From contig JBHEMU010000146.1 in NCBI GenBank assembly GCA_046262415.1, forward strand, positions 62,001-126,000: a stretch of DNA of 64,000 bases, in the 5' to 3' direction. The DNA comes from JACDAS01 sp046262415 (GTDB lineage Bacteria; Actinomycetota; Thermoleophilia; Gaiellales; Gaiellaceae). How positions within the stretch are numbered: position 1 is the first letter of the stretch; each line of letters starts with the position of its first letter. The notes beneath the pieces are model-generated. The model was not told the origin of the DNA. It searched no databases and saw only the letters and a list, made by a program, of their open reading frames with translations. Positions 42,940-51,938 of the stretch are shown piece after piece. The position numbers and the translations under genes were made by a program.

Positions 42940-43682
42940 GTCGCCACCGGGAGCACCAGCTCGTAGGCGAACCGGTCGAGGATTGGCGTGCGCACCTGGG
43001 GCAGACGCAGGCCGCCGCGCCCGAGCTTGAAGAGCGCCTGATTGACGCCGTGGTTCACCACCGACGCGGCGAAGCTGCCGTAGATCGGCGCGAGCGGCTC
43101 GCCTCGGGCCGCCCGGGCCAGCGAGGCGAGCTCGGCGGCGCCGAACGGCTCCTCGGTGCCGAGCGTCCACGTGCCCCGCCGCTCCATCAGCCCCTTCCAG
43201 AGGCGGTAGACCGGAGCGCGCCGGTTCGGGACGCCGATCAGCGCCAGCCCGCCGGGACGCAGCGGCTCCAGGTGGGCGGCGACCACCCGGGCGCGACGCT
43301 CGCCGAGGAAGTGCTCGCAGAGGCCGAAGGACATCGAGAGGTCGAAGGCGCCACGCACCTCGGCGGGGAGGTCGAAGACGTCGCCCTCCACCGTGTCCGC
43401 GTCGAGGCCGAGCCGGCGCAGGAGCTCTCGCGCCTGCGCGAGCGGGAGGTCGAGCCGGTCGAGCAGCGTCACCGACGCGCCGGCCCTGGCGAAGAGCAGG
43501 CCGATCAGCCCCCGCCCGGCCCCGAGCTCGATCGCGCGCAGACCGTCGAAGCCCCCGAAGCGCTCCCGGACGAGGCGCTCGATCCCGCGCCAGCGCGGCG
43601 TCCGCTCCTCGGCGAGGACCGCGGCGGGATCGAGCGGCTCGGCCCGCCAGTGGGAGCCCCAGTCGGTCGGCCTCTCCGTCAC
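42936..43682 (-). CDS. SAM-dependent methyltransferase
   Basis: The 248 residues have motif I RAIELGAGRGLIGLLFARAG, strand 2 VTLLDRLDLP and motif IV AFDLSMSFGLCEHF. The C-terminal part (FGAAELASLARAARG) is helical. The GTG at 43682 shares GTGA with the stop of the polytopic membrane protein gene. Its place between a membrane protein and a glycosyltransferase suggests action on a lipid-linked sugar or on an end group of the glycan. Confidence 0.8.
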   Translation of the reverse strand: MTERPTDWGSHWRAEPLDPAAVLAEERTPRWRGIERLVRERFGGFDGLRAIELGAGRGLIGLLFARAGASVTLLDRLDLPLAQARELLRRLGLDADTVEGDVFDLPAEVRGAFDLSMSFGLCEHFLGERRARVVAAHLEPLRPGGLALIGVPNRRAPVYRLWKGLMERRGTWTLGTEEPFGAAELASLARAARGEPLAPIYGSFAASVVNHGVNQALFKLGRGGLRLPQVRTPILDRFAYELVLPVAT

Positions 43683-45670
43683 AGCCGGTGCAGCGCGAAG
43701 CGCCCGTCCGTGTACAGGGCGGGGGCGCGGACGCCGAGGCGCGAGTCGCGGCGCACGACGAGCCACTCTGCGCCGTACCGGCGCGGGATCGAGAGGTCGC
43801 CCGTACGCAGGAACCGCCGGACGTCGTCGCGTCGCCGGTACGGCCGGTTGCCGGTCGTGTCGGCGACGTGCTCGGGCGGGGCGGCGGCGACGTACAGCGG
43901 CGCGTACGCTGCGATCCGGTAGCTCGTCTCGAGGTCGGAGAACACGACGGCGCCGGCCGGCACGCGCTCGCGCAGTGCCTCGACGAGGCCGGGTGTCAGG
44001 TCGTAGCGGTGGCCGACCTCCCGCGCGCTCCAGTTCGAGAAGCCGTGCACGGCAACTGGAAGCACGAAGCAGGCCGCTGCCAGGCCGGCGTAAGCACTCC
44101 CGCGGGCCGCCTGCGGGAGGAGGCGAGCCGTGAGCGGCGAGAGCGCGAGCCCCGCGGCGCCCCCGAAGACGCCGATCCACGTCGCGAGCGCGGGTCCCCC
44201 CTCGCGGAGCCCTGCGCCAAAGTCGCCGGGCCAGGCGAGCTGGAGCCCGATCCCGGCGCCGAGCGCGAGCGGCAGCGCCCAGATCCCGAGCCGGCGCGCG
44301 AGCACCGCCAGCCCCGCCGCGAAGGCGAAGGCGAAGGGCAGGAAGCCGGCCAGTCGCCGTGCCTGTGACAGCGAGACGGCGTCCGCGACCTCGGGGAAGA
44401 CGAAGCTCGGCAGCGTCAGCGCGAAGACGGCGAGCGCGCCGCCGAGCACGAGCGCACCCTCCCGCCGGCGGACGGAGAAGGCCGCGAGCGGAATCAGCAC
44501 GAGCGCGGCCACGGCGACGGCGCCCGTCCTGCCGAAGACCTCGGGGGCGATCCGGTACCGGTCCGGCGAGAAGACGTCGAGCTGGCTCGCGTAGTGCTCG
44601 AGACCGCGCGCGCGCTCGACCGCGCCCGGCGTGTGCGAAGCGGTCTCGCGGACGACGGAGTAGAGCGGGGCGAGCGCAGCGGCGGCTGCGGCCCCGTAGG
44701 CGCCGAGCACGAGAGCCGCGGGACGCAGATCGCCTCGCCTGAAGACGGCGGTGACGACGAGGTAGCCGGCCAGGGGTGCTCCGAGGAAGAGCACGTACGT
44801 AGGATGGACGAGCGTGAGGGCGACCGCGGCCGGCACCACCGCCGCGAGGACGGGCCACTCCCGGTCGGCGACATAGGCGAACACAAGGGCGACCACGGCC
44901 GGGACGAGCAGCTGGCGCGACGCCGTCGCGGGCAGGGCGAGCGAGACGTAGGCGCCTCCGTGCCCGGCCGCGAGCCCCGTGATCGCGACCTGGGCGAGCA
45001 GCACGGAGATGCCACCCGAAACGGTGCCGAACACGCGGTGGCCCGCCTCGTAGGCGACGAGCAGCGCCAGCGGGACGAGGACGGTCGCCTCGTGCAGGAG
45101 GACGGCCGCCGCGTCGACGCCGGCCAGCGAGGCGACGAGCGCGAGCAGGCCGTGCCAGAGCGGGAACGCGTAGCCCGGGTGCAGACCGCCGTCGGCGAAC
45201 TCGTTGACGCTGCCGAGCGAGAGGTCGCCGAAGGCCTCCAGCTTCCGTACCCGCGCCAGGTGGAAGAGCGCGTCGCCGCCGAGTGGCGCCGCGACGTACC
45301 AGAGCAGGATGCCGAGGACGACGCCGCCGGCCAGCACGGCCACTGTGCCGCGCGGCGACCGCTCGCGCCGCCTCCGCCAGGCGGCCGGCAACGCCGCGGC
45401 GGCGACGAGGGCGAGCACGACGAGCGCGGGCCAGAGCGCCGTGTGCGCGACGAGCACCAGCCCGAGTCCGACCAGGAGCGCGCCGAGGCTCCACGCCAGC
45501 GTGGCCGCCGCGCCCGCCTGGCCGAGCGCGCGCGCGACGAGGGCTCCCGGCACGAGCAGCACTCCGGTCGCGGCCGCCAGCCGTAAGCCCAGTCCGAACC
45601 CGTGCGCCGGCAGCAGGCGCGCGAGCGCGAGCGCGGGCAGGGCCGCGAGCGCCCACGGCACCCGCCTCAT
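43679..45670 (-). CDS. Large polytopic membrane protein, possibly a GT-C type glycosyltransferase
   Basis: The 663 residues contain about 14 or more hydrophobic segments, then a C-terminal soluble part of about 110 residues (from YDLTPGLVEALRERVPAGAV). After the first segments there is APLGGDALFHLARVRKLEA, whose acidic residue in a loop resembles the catalytic DD/DE region of GT-C enzymes such as the PMT/ArnT group. The loop LHPGYAFPLWHG also fits. GT-C enzymes use polyprenyl-phosphate sugars outside the membrane, and the ArnC-like gene at 50879 could supply such donors. The start is an ATG at 45670 overlapping the upstream stop. Confidence 0.7.
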   Translation of the reverse strand: MRRVPWALAALPALALARLLPAHGFGLGLRLAAATGVLLVPGALVARALGQAGAAATLAWSLGALLVGLGLVLVAHTALWPALVVLALVAAAALPAAWRRRRERSPRGTVAVLAGGVVLGILLWYVAAPLGGDALFHLARVRKLEAFGDLSLGSVNEFADGGLHPGYAFPLWHGLLALVASLAGVDAAAVLLHEATVLVPLALLVAYEAGHRVFGTVSGGISVLLAQVAITGLAAGHGGAYVSLALPATASRQLLVPAVVALVFAYVADREWPVLAAVVPAAVALTLVHPTYVLFLGAPLAGYLVVTAVFRRGDLRPAALVLGAYGAAAAAALAPLYSVVRETASHTPGAVERARGLEHYASQLDVFSPDRYRIAPEVFGRTGAVAVAALVLIPLAAFSVRRREGALVLGGALAVFALTLPSFVFPEVADAVSLSQARRLAGFLPFAFAFAAGLAVLARRLGIWALPLALGAGIGLQLAWPGDFGAGLREGGPALATWIGVFGGAAGLALSPLTARLLPQAARGSAYAGLAAACFVLPVAVHGFSNWSAREVGHRYDLTPGLVEALRERVPAGAVVFSDLETSYRIAAYAPLYVAAAPPEHVADTTGNRPYRRRDDVRRFLRTGDLSIPRRYGAEWLVVRRDSRLGVRAPALYTDGRFALHRL

Positions 45671-46569
45671 CGCGGAGATTCCAGCAGGCTCTCGGCCGAG
45701 CCGGAGGCGAGGAACCGCTCGGCCTCGGCGTACGTCTCCCGGCGGCCGCGCGGGAAGAGACGAGCCCGCAGACGCACGCCGGCGAGCAGCAGCCGCCGAG
45801 CCCGCTCGGCCTCGCGGGCCCCGTGGTGCTTCGCGAAGAAGCGCAGGTGCCCACGCACGTTCTCGCGGTACATCCGGCCCCCGTGCGAGGCCCCGCCCAC
45901 GTGCACGACCTCGGCGCCGGGGAAGAAGAGCACCTTCCACCCGGCGGCGCGGAAGCGGTAGCACCAGTCGACCTCTTCGCTGAACATGAAGAACGCCTCG
46001 TCGAAGAGGCCGACGGCGTCGGCGGCATCCCGTCGCACGAGCAGGCACGCCCCGTAGAGCCAGTCGGCCTCCCGCACGGACTCGTGGTCGAACCGGCCGC
46101 CGTAGAGCGCGTTGAGGGCATCGGTCCGAGGCCCGAGCTTGCGCAGGAAGAAGTACTCGGTCGCGAGCCGCCAGAGGGTCGGAAAGCCCCGCACCGAGCG
46201 CTGGAGCGTCCCGTCGACGTTGAGCAGGCGCGGGCCGACGACGGCGGCCTCGGGGTGTTGGTCGGCGAAGTCGGCCAGGCGCTCGACGGCGTCGCCGATC
46301 GCCCACGCATCCGAGTTGAGCAGGAGGAAGTAGCGACCGGCCGCGAGGCGCATACCGGCGTTGTTGCCCCCGCCCATGCCGCGGTTGTCCTGCTCGACGA
46401 TCCGGGCCTGCGGAAACCGCTCGCGAACGAGCTCGAGCGTCCCGTCCGTGGAGCCGTTGTCGACGACGATCAGCTCGTGCCCGTCCGCGACGCTCGCGAG
46501 GCAGCGCTCGATCCACGGCAGCCCGTTGTAGGCGACCACGATCACGGAGACGCGCGGTGCCTCAGCCAT
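45667..46569 (-). CDS. Glycosyltransferase family 2 (WbbL-like rhamnosyltransferase group)
   Basis: The 300-residue protein begins VSVIVVAYNGLPWIERCLAS, followed by LIVVDNGSTDGTLELV and the metal-binding LLLNSDAWAIGD. ADWLYGACLLVRRDAADAVG and FMFSEEVDWCYRFRAAGW are hallmarks of the WbbL/GT2 group that adds rhamnose or similar sugars to lipid-linked acceptors. The start is the third of three ATGs in a (GATGGCT)3 repeat at the junction with the gene upstream; the first two ATGs read into stop codons within 15 bases. Confidence 0.88.
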   Translation of the reverse strand: MAEAPRVSVIVVAYNGLPWIERCLASVADGHELIVVDNGSTDGTLELVRERFPQARIVEQDNRGMGGGNNAGMRLAAGRYFLLLNSDAWAIGDAVERLADFADQHPEAAVVGPRLLNVDGTLQRSVRGFPTLWRLATEYFFLRKLGPRTDALNALYGGRFDHESVREADWLYGACLLVRRDAADAVGLFDEAFFMFSEEVDWCYRFRAAGWKVLFFPGAEVVHVGGASHGGRMYRENVRGHLRFFAKHHGAREAERARRLLLAGVRLRARLFPRGRRETYAEAERFLASGSAESLLESPR

Positions 46570-46584
46570 CAGCCATCAGCCATC
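46564..46584 (-). repeat. Three tandem 7-bp repeats at a gene junction
   Basis: AGCCATC occurs three times on the plus strand (GATGGCT on the minus strand). It covers the stop codon of the upstream gene and the start codon of the glycosyltransferase gene. A change in copy number would move the spacing by 7 bp and alter coupling. Confidence 0.7.
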
Positions 46585-47559
46585 GGCGACGCGGGGCCGC
46601 GCGCCGCCGCGCAGGCTCTCCCAGCCGAGGATGAGCGCGCCGGGAACCGACAGCGCGAGCGTGACGACGAAGAAGAGGAAGCCGGCGGCGAAGGCCGGGT
46701 CGGCGGGCACGTCCAGGTTCCCGAGGAAGCTGACGAAGAAGGACTCGCGGACGGCGAGGCCGTTGATCGTGAACGGGACGAGCATGACGAGGAAGAGCAG
46801 CGGACCCATCACGTAGAAGACGCGCGGCGACAGGTCGACGCCCACCGACTTGGCCGCCAGCCAGATCGAGAGCACGCGGAAGGCCTGGACGAACACGGTC
46901 AGCGACGCGACCCCGAGCAGCAGCCGCCCGTTCGCGCGGTAGGAGTGCAGGCCCTCGTAGACGGCTCGCAGCGGGCGCTCGAGGCGCAGGCGAGTGAGCA
47001 GCGGGACGAAGCAGCGGAGCGGCCCGCGGGCGCGGCGAGCGAACAGGAGGACGGCGAGCGCGACCGTCGCGAGCACGAAGGCGAGCTCGACCCAGAGGTA
47101 GGCGCCGACGTCGTAGCGGCCGATCGCGAGCAGGAAGCCGACGGCGGCGAGGAGCAGCGTCGCCGCTCCGCCGAGCGCCCGCTCGAGCAGCACGGAGGCC
47201 GCGACCGGCCCGCCCTGACCGCGGTGCCGCCTCGTCGTCTCGTAGATCCGGGCGGCGTCCCCGCCGATCGACGTCGGCAGGATCTGTCCGGCCGTGTAGG
47301 ACACGTAGTAGGAGCGGGCGAGCCAGCCGAGGTTGTCCTCGATCCGTTTCGCCCGCAGCAGCTGCTGCCAGCGCCAGGCCATCGGCCAGACGGTCACGGC
47401 CATGATCCCGAGCGAGCCGAGGAAGTACCCGACGTGCGCGTGCGCGAGGATGTCCGCCGTTCGCGAGACGTCGATCTTCCAGACGAGGTAGGCGGTGCAG
47501 AGGCCGGTGATGACGAGCGTCGCGGCGATGCGGACGAGCCGGCGCCTGCGCGGGCTCAT
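46576..47559 (-). CDS. Lysylphosphatidylglycerol synthase TM region / UPF0104-type membrane protein
   Basis: The 327 residues form about eight membrane segments. YYVSYTAGQILPTSIGGDAARIY is given here by its core QILPTSIGGDAARI, the best-kept motif of the UPF0104 / LPG-synthase TM family, and VPFTINGLAVRESFFV is the second. Members are flippase-like or work with glycosyltransferases in glycan and glycolipid assembly. The start is an ATG at 47559 overlapping the aminotransferase stop. It probably moves or presents a lipid-linked intermediate; its precise job is not known. Confidence 0.82.
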   Translation of the reverse strand: MSPRRRRLVRIAATLVITGLCTAYLVWKIDVSRTADILAHAHVGYFLGSLGIMAVTVWPMAWRWQQLLRAKRIEDNLGWLARSYYVSYTAGQILPTSIGGDAARIYETTRRHRGQGGPVAASVLLERALGGAATLLLAAVGFLLAIGRYDVGAYLWVELAFVLATVALAVLLFARRARGPLRCFVPLLTRLRLERPLRAVYEGLHSYRANGRLLLGVASLTVFVQAFRVLSIWLAAKSVGVDLSPRVFYVMGPLLFLVMLVPFTINGLAVRESFFVSFLGNLDVPADPAFAAGFLFFVVTLALSVPGALILGWESLRGGARPRVADG

Positions 47560-48728
47560 GCCGTGAAGCGCGAGTGCACGCGCCGCAGGGCGTCGATCGC
47601 ATCGGCGACGTCCTCGTCCGAGTGCGCGGGCGAGAGCGGCAGCGAGAGCACCTCCGTGCCGGCACGCTCGGCCACCGGCAGCGGCTGCTGCTCCGGCAAG
47701 CGGAGCCGGTACGCCGTCAGGCGGTGCACGGGGAGGAAGTGGATCGAGGTGCCGATGTTCTCCTCCGCGAGCGCGCGCTGGTACTCGTCGCGGGTCGCTC
47801 CCGCCTCTTCGGCCCGGACGCGGACGATGTAGAGATGCAGGGCGTGCGTGTCGCGCTCGTCGCGCGCCAGCGGCTCGATGCCGGCCAGGTCGGCCACGGC
47901 CTCGTCGTACCTGGCCGCGTGCCTGGCACGGATCTCCGCGTGGGTCTCGACCTTGTCCAGCTGGCAGAGCGCGATCGCCGCCAGCACGTCGGAGAGGTTC
48001 GCCTTGTAGCCCGGAACGGCGATGTCGTAGAGGGAGCCGTGGCTGCGGCGCATGAGGCGCAGGTTCTCGACCGCTTCGGCGACGTCGTCGCGGTTCGTCG
48101 CGATCAGCCCGCCCTCGCCCGCGGCGATGTTCTTCGTCGCGTAGAGGGAGAAGCAGGTCGCGTCGGAGAGGCCGCCGAGCTTGCGGCCGCGGTACCGGCT
48201 CTCGGCGGCGTGGGCGGCGTCCTCGACCACGGGGACGCCGAGGGCGTGCAGCGGGTCGAGGTCGCACGGCTGGCCGGCGAGGTGCACGGGCACGAGCGCC
48301 TTCGTCCGCGGGGTGACGAGCGCGGCGACCGCCTCGGGATCGATGTTCAGGTCGGACTCGCGCACGTCGGCGAAGACCGGCGTCGCGCCCGCGTGGACGA
48401 TCACGTTCGCCGTCGCGGGCCAGGTGATGGGGCTGGTGATCACCTCGTCGCCGGGCTCGACACCGACCGCGAGGAGCGAGAGGTGCAGGGCCGCCGTCCC
48501 CGAGGCCACCGCCAGGACGTGGCGGGCCTCGAGGTACTCCGCGCACCGGCGCTCGAGCTCCGCGGCCCGCGGGCCCGTCGTCAGCCAGCCGGACCGGAGC
48601 GTCTCCGCGACCGCCGCGACCTCCTCCTCGCCGATCGCGGGCGGCTGGAAGCCGAGGAACGTGGTCCGGCGCCGTTCAGACGAGAGCTTCTGCGTCAACC
48701 GTGTCGAAGCGTATGGAATCCGCGGCAC
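47556..48728 (-). CDS. DegT/DnrJ/EryC1/StrS family aminotransferase
   Basis: The protein has up to 390 residues. FLGFQPPAIGEEEVAAVAET and LRSGWLTTGPRAAELE form the usual N-terminus. [20 protein letters not shown] binds PLP phosphate, VPVVEDAAHAAES has the ring-binding aspartate, and SLYATKNIAAGEGG has the Schiff-base lysine. The family transfers an amino group to 3- or 4-keto nucleotide sugars. GTG 48728 gives a 53-bp overlap with the ATP-grasp gene; TTG 48698 is an equally good start. With the SDR at 49878 it may make an amino sugar that an ATP-grasp enzyme could then acylate. Confidence 0.88.
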   Translation of the reverse strand: MPRIPYASTRLTQKLSSERRRTTFLGFQPPAIGEEEVAAVAETLRSGWLTTGPRAAELERRCAEYLEARHVLAVASGTAALHLSLLAVGVEPGDEVITSPITWPATANVIVHAGATPVFADVRESDLNIDPEAVAALVTPRTKALVPVHLAGQPCDLDPLHALGVPVVEDAAHAAESRYRGRKLGGLSDATCFSLYATKNIAAGEGGLIATNRDDVAEAVENLRLMRRSHGSLYDIAVPGYKANLSDVLAAIALCQLDKVETHAEIRARHAARYDEAVADLAGIEPLARDERDTHALHLYIVRVRAEEAGATRDEYQRALAEENIGTSIHFLPVHRLTAYRLRLPEQQPLPVAERAGTEVLSLPLSPAHSDEDVADAIDALRRVHSRFTA

Positions 48729-49923
48729 GGTCGGCCCGCGCGAGGGCCTCGTCCCGCGAGTCGCCCACGGCGAGCACCGCGCCGGCCCGATCGGACCCGC
48801 GCCGCAGCGGGCCGAAGAGGTGGCCCGGCCGGCGGTAGACCCGGACGCCGAGGACGCCGGCCAGCGCGCGGGCTTCCTCGACGCCCTGCACGCCGCGGAG
48901 CTCGCCCGCGGGAGCGACGAGGAAGCGGACGCAGGCGCCGCCCGCCTGCTCCACCGGGTCGAGCGCCTCCGGCGCGATCGCCTCGCCCAGGGCCGCGTCG
49001 AGCGCGAGCCCGTTCAGGTCGACTCCGAGGGCGGCCCGGCAGAGCTCGGCGTCGTGGCCGCCCCCGAGCCGGGCCGCGAGCTCGCCGACGAGCGGCTCTC
49101 GCGTCTCGTCCGCGGGAACGAGCACCTGGGTGTACGTCGGTCCGTCCGCGATCCCGAGCGCCGAGGCGGCCGCGGCGGCGACCTGGATCGCGGCGCCCAC
49201 GTCGGCCGGGGGCAGCGAGCTCCGCCACACGTGGGCCAGCGCGACGCCGAACGCCGGGGCCCGGGCGACGAGCCGGTCGGTGACGGTCAGGGGGCGGAAT
49301 CGCCCGCCGACCGAGAAGGCGTTGACGGTGAGCTCGCGACCGGCCACGAGCTCCTCCAGCAGGCACGCGCCGACGCGGGACGCGGCGAAGGCGGCCGCGA
49401 TCGCATCTCCCAGCGCGTCGGGCGACTCCACGACCGAGAGCCCGCGCTGACCCTGGCGGTCGGGCGCCTTGACGACGCACGGGTAGCCGATCGCCTCGGC
49501 CGCGCGGCGGGCGTCCGCCTCGGAGCTGCCCACGAGGTAGGCAGGGTGGGGCACGCCCGCGCGCACGAATCGCTCACGCTGGCGCAGCTTCGAGGTGGAG
49601 AGCGTGGCCGCGGCCGGCGAGAGCGGGTGCGGGATCCCCTGCCGCTCGGCGACCCGCGCCGCGATGCCGACCGGCCAGTCGATGCCCGGCGCGACGATGC
49701 CGTCGACCTCCTCCGCCGCGGCGAGCCTGTCGATCCCGGGCTCGTCCTCGACGGACAGGATCGCGCGGCGGTCGGCGTAGCGGAACCCCGGCGCGGCCGG
49801 GTCGCGGTCGACGGCGATCACGTAGAGGCCGCGCCGTCGCGCCGCGGAGAGCAGCCCGAGCTGGGCGGGGCCCGCCCCTAGGACGAGAAGACGTTGCTGT
49901 GCTCGGCCCGGAGCGCCCTCCAC
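48676..49923 (-). CDS. ATP-grasp ligase
   Basis: The 415-residue protein has the three ATP-grasp domains. The first is a Rossmann domain, LLVLGAGPAQLGLLSAARRRG. The central one has PCVVKAPDRQGQRGLSVVES with the ATP-binding lysine and the glycine-rich loop. The last has acidic residues near PTYTQVLVPADETREPLV and GELAARLGGGHDAELC. These enzymes activate a carboxylate as acyl phosphate and join it to an amine. It lies between a sugar aminotransferase and an SDR gene, so it may attach an amino acid or other acid to an amino sugar. GTG 49923 overlaps the SDR gene by 46 bp. It resembles the gene at 54423. Confidence 0.8.
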   Translation of the reverse strand: MEGAPGRAQQRLLVLGAGPAQLGLLSAARRRGLYVIAVDRDPAAPGFRYADRRAILSVEDEPGIDRLAAAEEVDGIVAPGIDWPVGIAARVAERQGIPHPLSPAAATLSTSKLRQRERFVRAGVPHPAYLVGSSEADARRAAEAIGYPCVVKAPDRQGQRGLSVVESPDALGDAIAAAFAASRVGACLLEELVAGRELTVNAFSVGGRFRPLTVTDRLVARAPAFGVALAHVWRSSLPPADVGAAIQVAAAAASALGIADGPTYTQVLVPADETREPLVGELAARLGGGHDAELCRAALGVDLNGLALDAALGEAIAPEALDPVEQAGGACVRFLVAPAGELRGVQGVEEARALAGVLGVRVYRRPGHLFGPLRRGSDRAGAVLAVGDSRDEALARADRAADSIRFDTVDAEALV

Positions 49924-50882
49924 CAGGCCTCATTCTCGCGGTACCACGCGACGGTGCGGGCGAGCCCTTCCTCGAAGGACGTGCGCGCGCGCCAACCGAG
50001 GACGCGCTCGGCCTTCTCGGTGGAACCGATGTGGCGGTCGACCTGGCCGGGGCGCTCCGGTGCGTGCAGCTTCAGCGACGAGGGCTTGCCGAGAATGTCG
50101 AGCACGCGGTCGGCGATCTCGGAGACGGAGATGTCGCTCCCGGTGGCGACGTTCAGGACCTCGCCGGCGACCGCGTCGGCGTCAGCCTCGATGATCGCCT
50201 CGATCGCCTCCGCGTCGTCGTCGACGTAGAGCCAGTCCCGGCTGGCGTGACCGTCGCCGTGGATCGTCAGGGGCTCGTCGGAGAGGGCCTGGGTGATGAA
50301 CCGCGGGATCACCTTCTCCGGGTGCTGCCGCGGCCCGTAGTTGTTGAACGGCCGCACGATCACGATCGGCAGCCCGTACGTGACGAAGTAGCTGTAGGCG
50401 AGCCGGTCGGCGCCCGCCTTCGTGGCGGCGTAGGGGCTGCGCGGGTTGAGCGCGTGCTCCTCGTCCATGGGCGCGGCCAGCGCCGTCCCGTACACCTCGC
50501 TCGATGAGATGAGGATGAAGCGCTCGACCGGCGTCTCGCGGATCGCGTCCAGGAGGATCTGCGTCCCCTCGACGTTCGTGGTCACGAACTCGGAGGCGCC
50601 CTCGGCGATCGACTTCTCGACGTGGGACTCGGCGGCGGCGTTGACGATCACGTCGACGCCGGCGACGACCGTGCGCACGAGCTCGGGGTCCCGGATGTCA
50701 CCGTGGACGAAGGAGAGCCGCTCGTGCGACATCACGTCGGCGAGGTTCTCCAGGTTGCCTGCGTACGTCAGCGCGTCGATCGAGACGACCTCGTGCGGCG
50801 TCGCGCGCAGGAGGTGCCGGATGAAGTTCGACGAGATGAACCCCGCGCCGCCGGTGACGAGCACGCGCCGCCCGGGCCTCAT
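49878..50882 (-). CDS. NAD-dependent SDR, RmlB-like nucleotide-sugar enzyme with altered active site
   Basis: The 334 residues follow dTDP-glucose 4,6-dehydratase in layout: VTGGAGFISSNFIRHLL, IDALTYAGNLENL, SPYAATKAGADRLAYSY with Tyr and Lys, and RPFNNYGPRQHPEKVIPRF. At the place where RmlB has TDE (STDEVYG), this protein reads SSSEVYG, so the catalytic aspartate is replaced by serine. It may thus be a 4-epimerase, a decarboxylase or another SDR on a nucleotide sugar rather than a classical 4,6-dehydratase. The ATG at 50882 overlaps the upstream stop. Confidence 0.82.
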   Translation of the reverse strand: MRPGRRVLVTGGAGFISSNFIRHLLRATPHEVVSIDALTYAGNLENLADVMSHERLSFVHGDIRDPELVRTVVAGVDVIVNAAAESHVEKSIAEGASEFVTTNVEGTQILLDAIRETPVERFILISSSEVYGTALAAPMDEEHALNPRSPYAATKAGADRLAYSYFVTYGLPIVIVRPFNNYGPRQHPEKVIPRFITQALSDEPLTIHGDGHASRDWLYVDDDAEAIEAIIEADADAVAGEVLNVATGSDISVSEIADRVLDILGKPSSLKLHAPERPGQVDRHIGSTEKAERVLGWRARTSFEEGLARTVAWYRENEAWWRALRAEHSNVFSS

Positions 50883-51850
50883 CCGAGCTCCCGGTCGATC
50901 GTGTAGAGCGGCCGCCCCTCGACGCCGCGCTGGATCCGGCCCAGGTACTCGCCGATCAGGGCGAGGATGAAGCCCTGGATCCCCAGCACGAACAGGACGG
51001 CGACTCCGCCGAGGAGCGGCCCGGGGAAGTCGGAACGGTCGATCCAGTAGACGATGCCGTACGTGCCGAGCGCGAGCGCGAGCAGGTTGCAGACGATCCC
51101 CAGCGCCATGCCGATCCACTGGATCGGCTGCGGCCAGAAGCCCGCGAGGACGTGCAGCGCGAGCCGCGTCAGGCGAAGGGGGGTGTAGCGCGACCGGCCG
51201 CGCCGGGGCGCGTGCTGGACGTCGACCTCGACGACGCTGGCGCCGCCCGAGAGCACGAGCGCCTTCGTGAACTTCTGCCGGCCGATCGACCCCAGCATCG
51301 GCGTCACGGCCTCCCGGCGGTACGCGTTGAAGGCGCAGCCGAAGTCGGAGATCGAGACGCCGGTGAAGCGGCGCAGCATCCCGTTGATCAGGCGCGAGGG
51401 CAGCGTCCGGCCCCACGAGTCGTGCCGGGCGGCGCGCCGGCCGCTCGCCACGTCGCTGCCGCCCTGCACGACCTCGAACAGGCGCGGGATGTCCTCCGGC
51501 GCGTTCTGGAGGTCCCCGTCCATCGTCACGACCACCGCTCCGCGCGCGCGGACGAGGCCGGCGTGCATGGCCGGGTGCTGCCCGAAGTTGCGCTTGAAGC
51601 GCACCGCGCGGATGCGTCCGTCGGCCGCGTGCAGCCGCTCGACGACGGCGAACGTGCCGTCGGTGGAGCCGTCGTCGACGAGGATCAGCTCGAACGGGAC
51701 GGCGAGCGGCTCGACCGCGGCGACGGTCCGGCGGTAGAGCTCGTCGAGGGACTCCGCCTCGTTGAAGAGCGTCACGACGATCGAGAGCCGCGGGGCGGCG
51801 CCCGAGTCGTCCGTGTCGAGCACTCTCTCGAGGACGTCGGTTTGGCTCAT
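50879..51850 (-). CDS. ArnC/DPM1-like polyprenyl-phosphate glycosyltransferase
   Basis: The 323-residue protein has a GT2 domain and two C-terminal membrane segments (about residues 235-260 and 270-295). LSIVVTLFNEAESLDELYRR, LILVDDGSTDGT and VVTMDGDLQNAPEDIPRL are the classic motifs, and FGCAFNAYRREAV the usual core. Such enzymes (ArnC, GtrB) load undecaprenyl phosphate with a sugar for use outside the membrane, which would feed the GT-C-like protein at 43679. The ATG at 51850 lies 12 bases after a TAGGCT box, so transcription can also begin here. Confidence 0.9.
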   Translation of the reverse strand: MSQTDVLERVLDTDDSGAAPRLSIVVTLFNEAESLDELYRRTVAAVEPLAVPFELILVDDGSTDGTFAVVERLHAADGRIRAVRFKRNFGQHPAMHAGLVRARGAVVVTMDGDLQNAPEDIPRLFEVVQGGSDVASGRRAARHDSWGRTLPSRLINGMLRRFTGVSISDFGCAFNAYRREAVTPMLGSIGRQKFTKALVLSGGASVVEVDVQHAPRRGRSRYTPLRLTRLALHVLAGFWPQPIQWIGMALGIVCNLLALALGTYGIVYWIDRSDFPGPLLGGVAVLFVLGIQGFILALIGEYLGRIQRGVEGRPLYTIDRELG

Positions 51851-51862
51851 TTGCAGGGACGG

Positions 51863-51868
51863 AGCCTA
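51863..51868 (-). promoter_or_regulatory. Internal -10 box TAGGCT before the ArnC-like gene
   Basis: On the minus strand TTAGGCT ends 12 bases before the ATG at 51850, in the 88-bp gap after the aminotransferase gene. It would let the lower part of the operon be transcribed on its own. Confidence 0.4.
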
Positions 51869-51938
51869 ACCGGTCGCAGCTCGGCCAGAAGGGGCTCCTA
51901 CGACACGACGAGAGCCGGCATGGAGGTCGATCTGGTCA

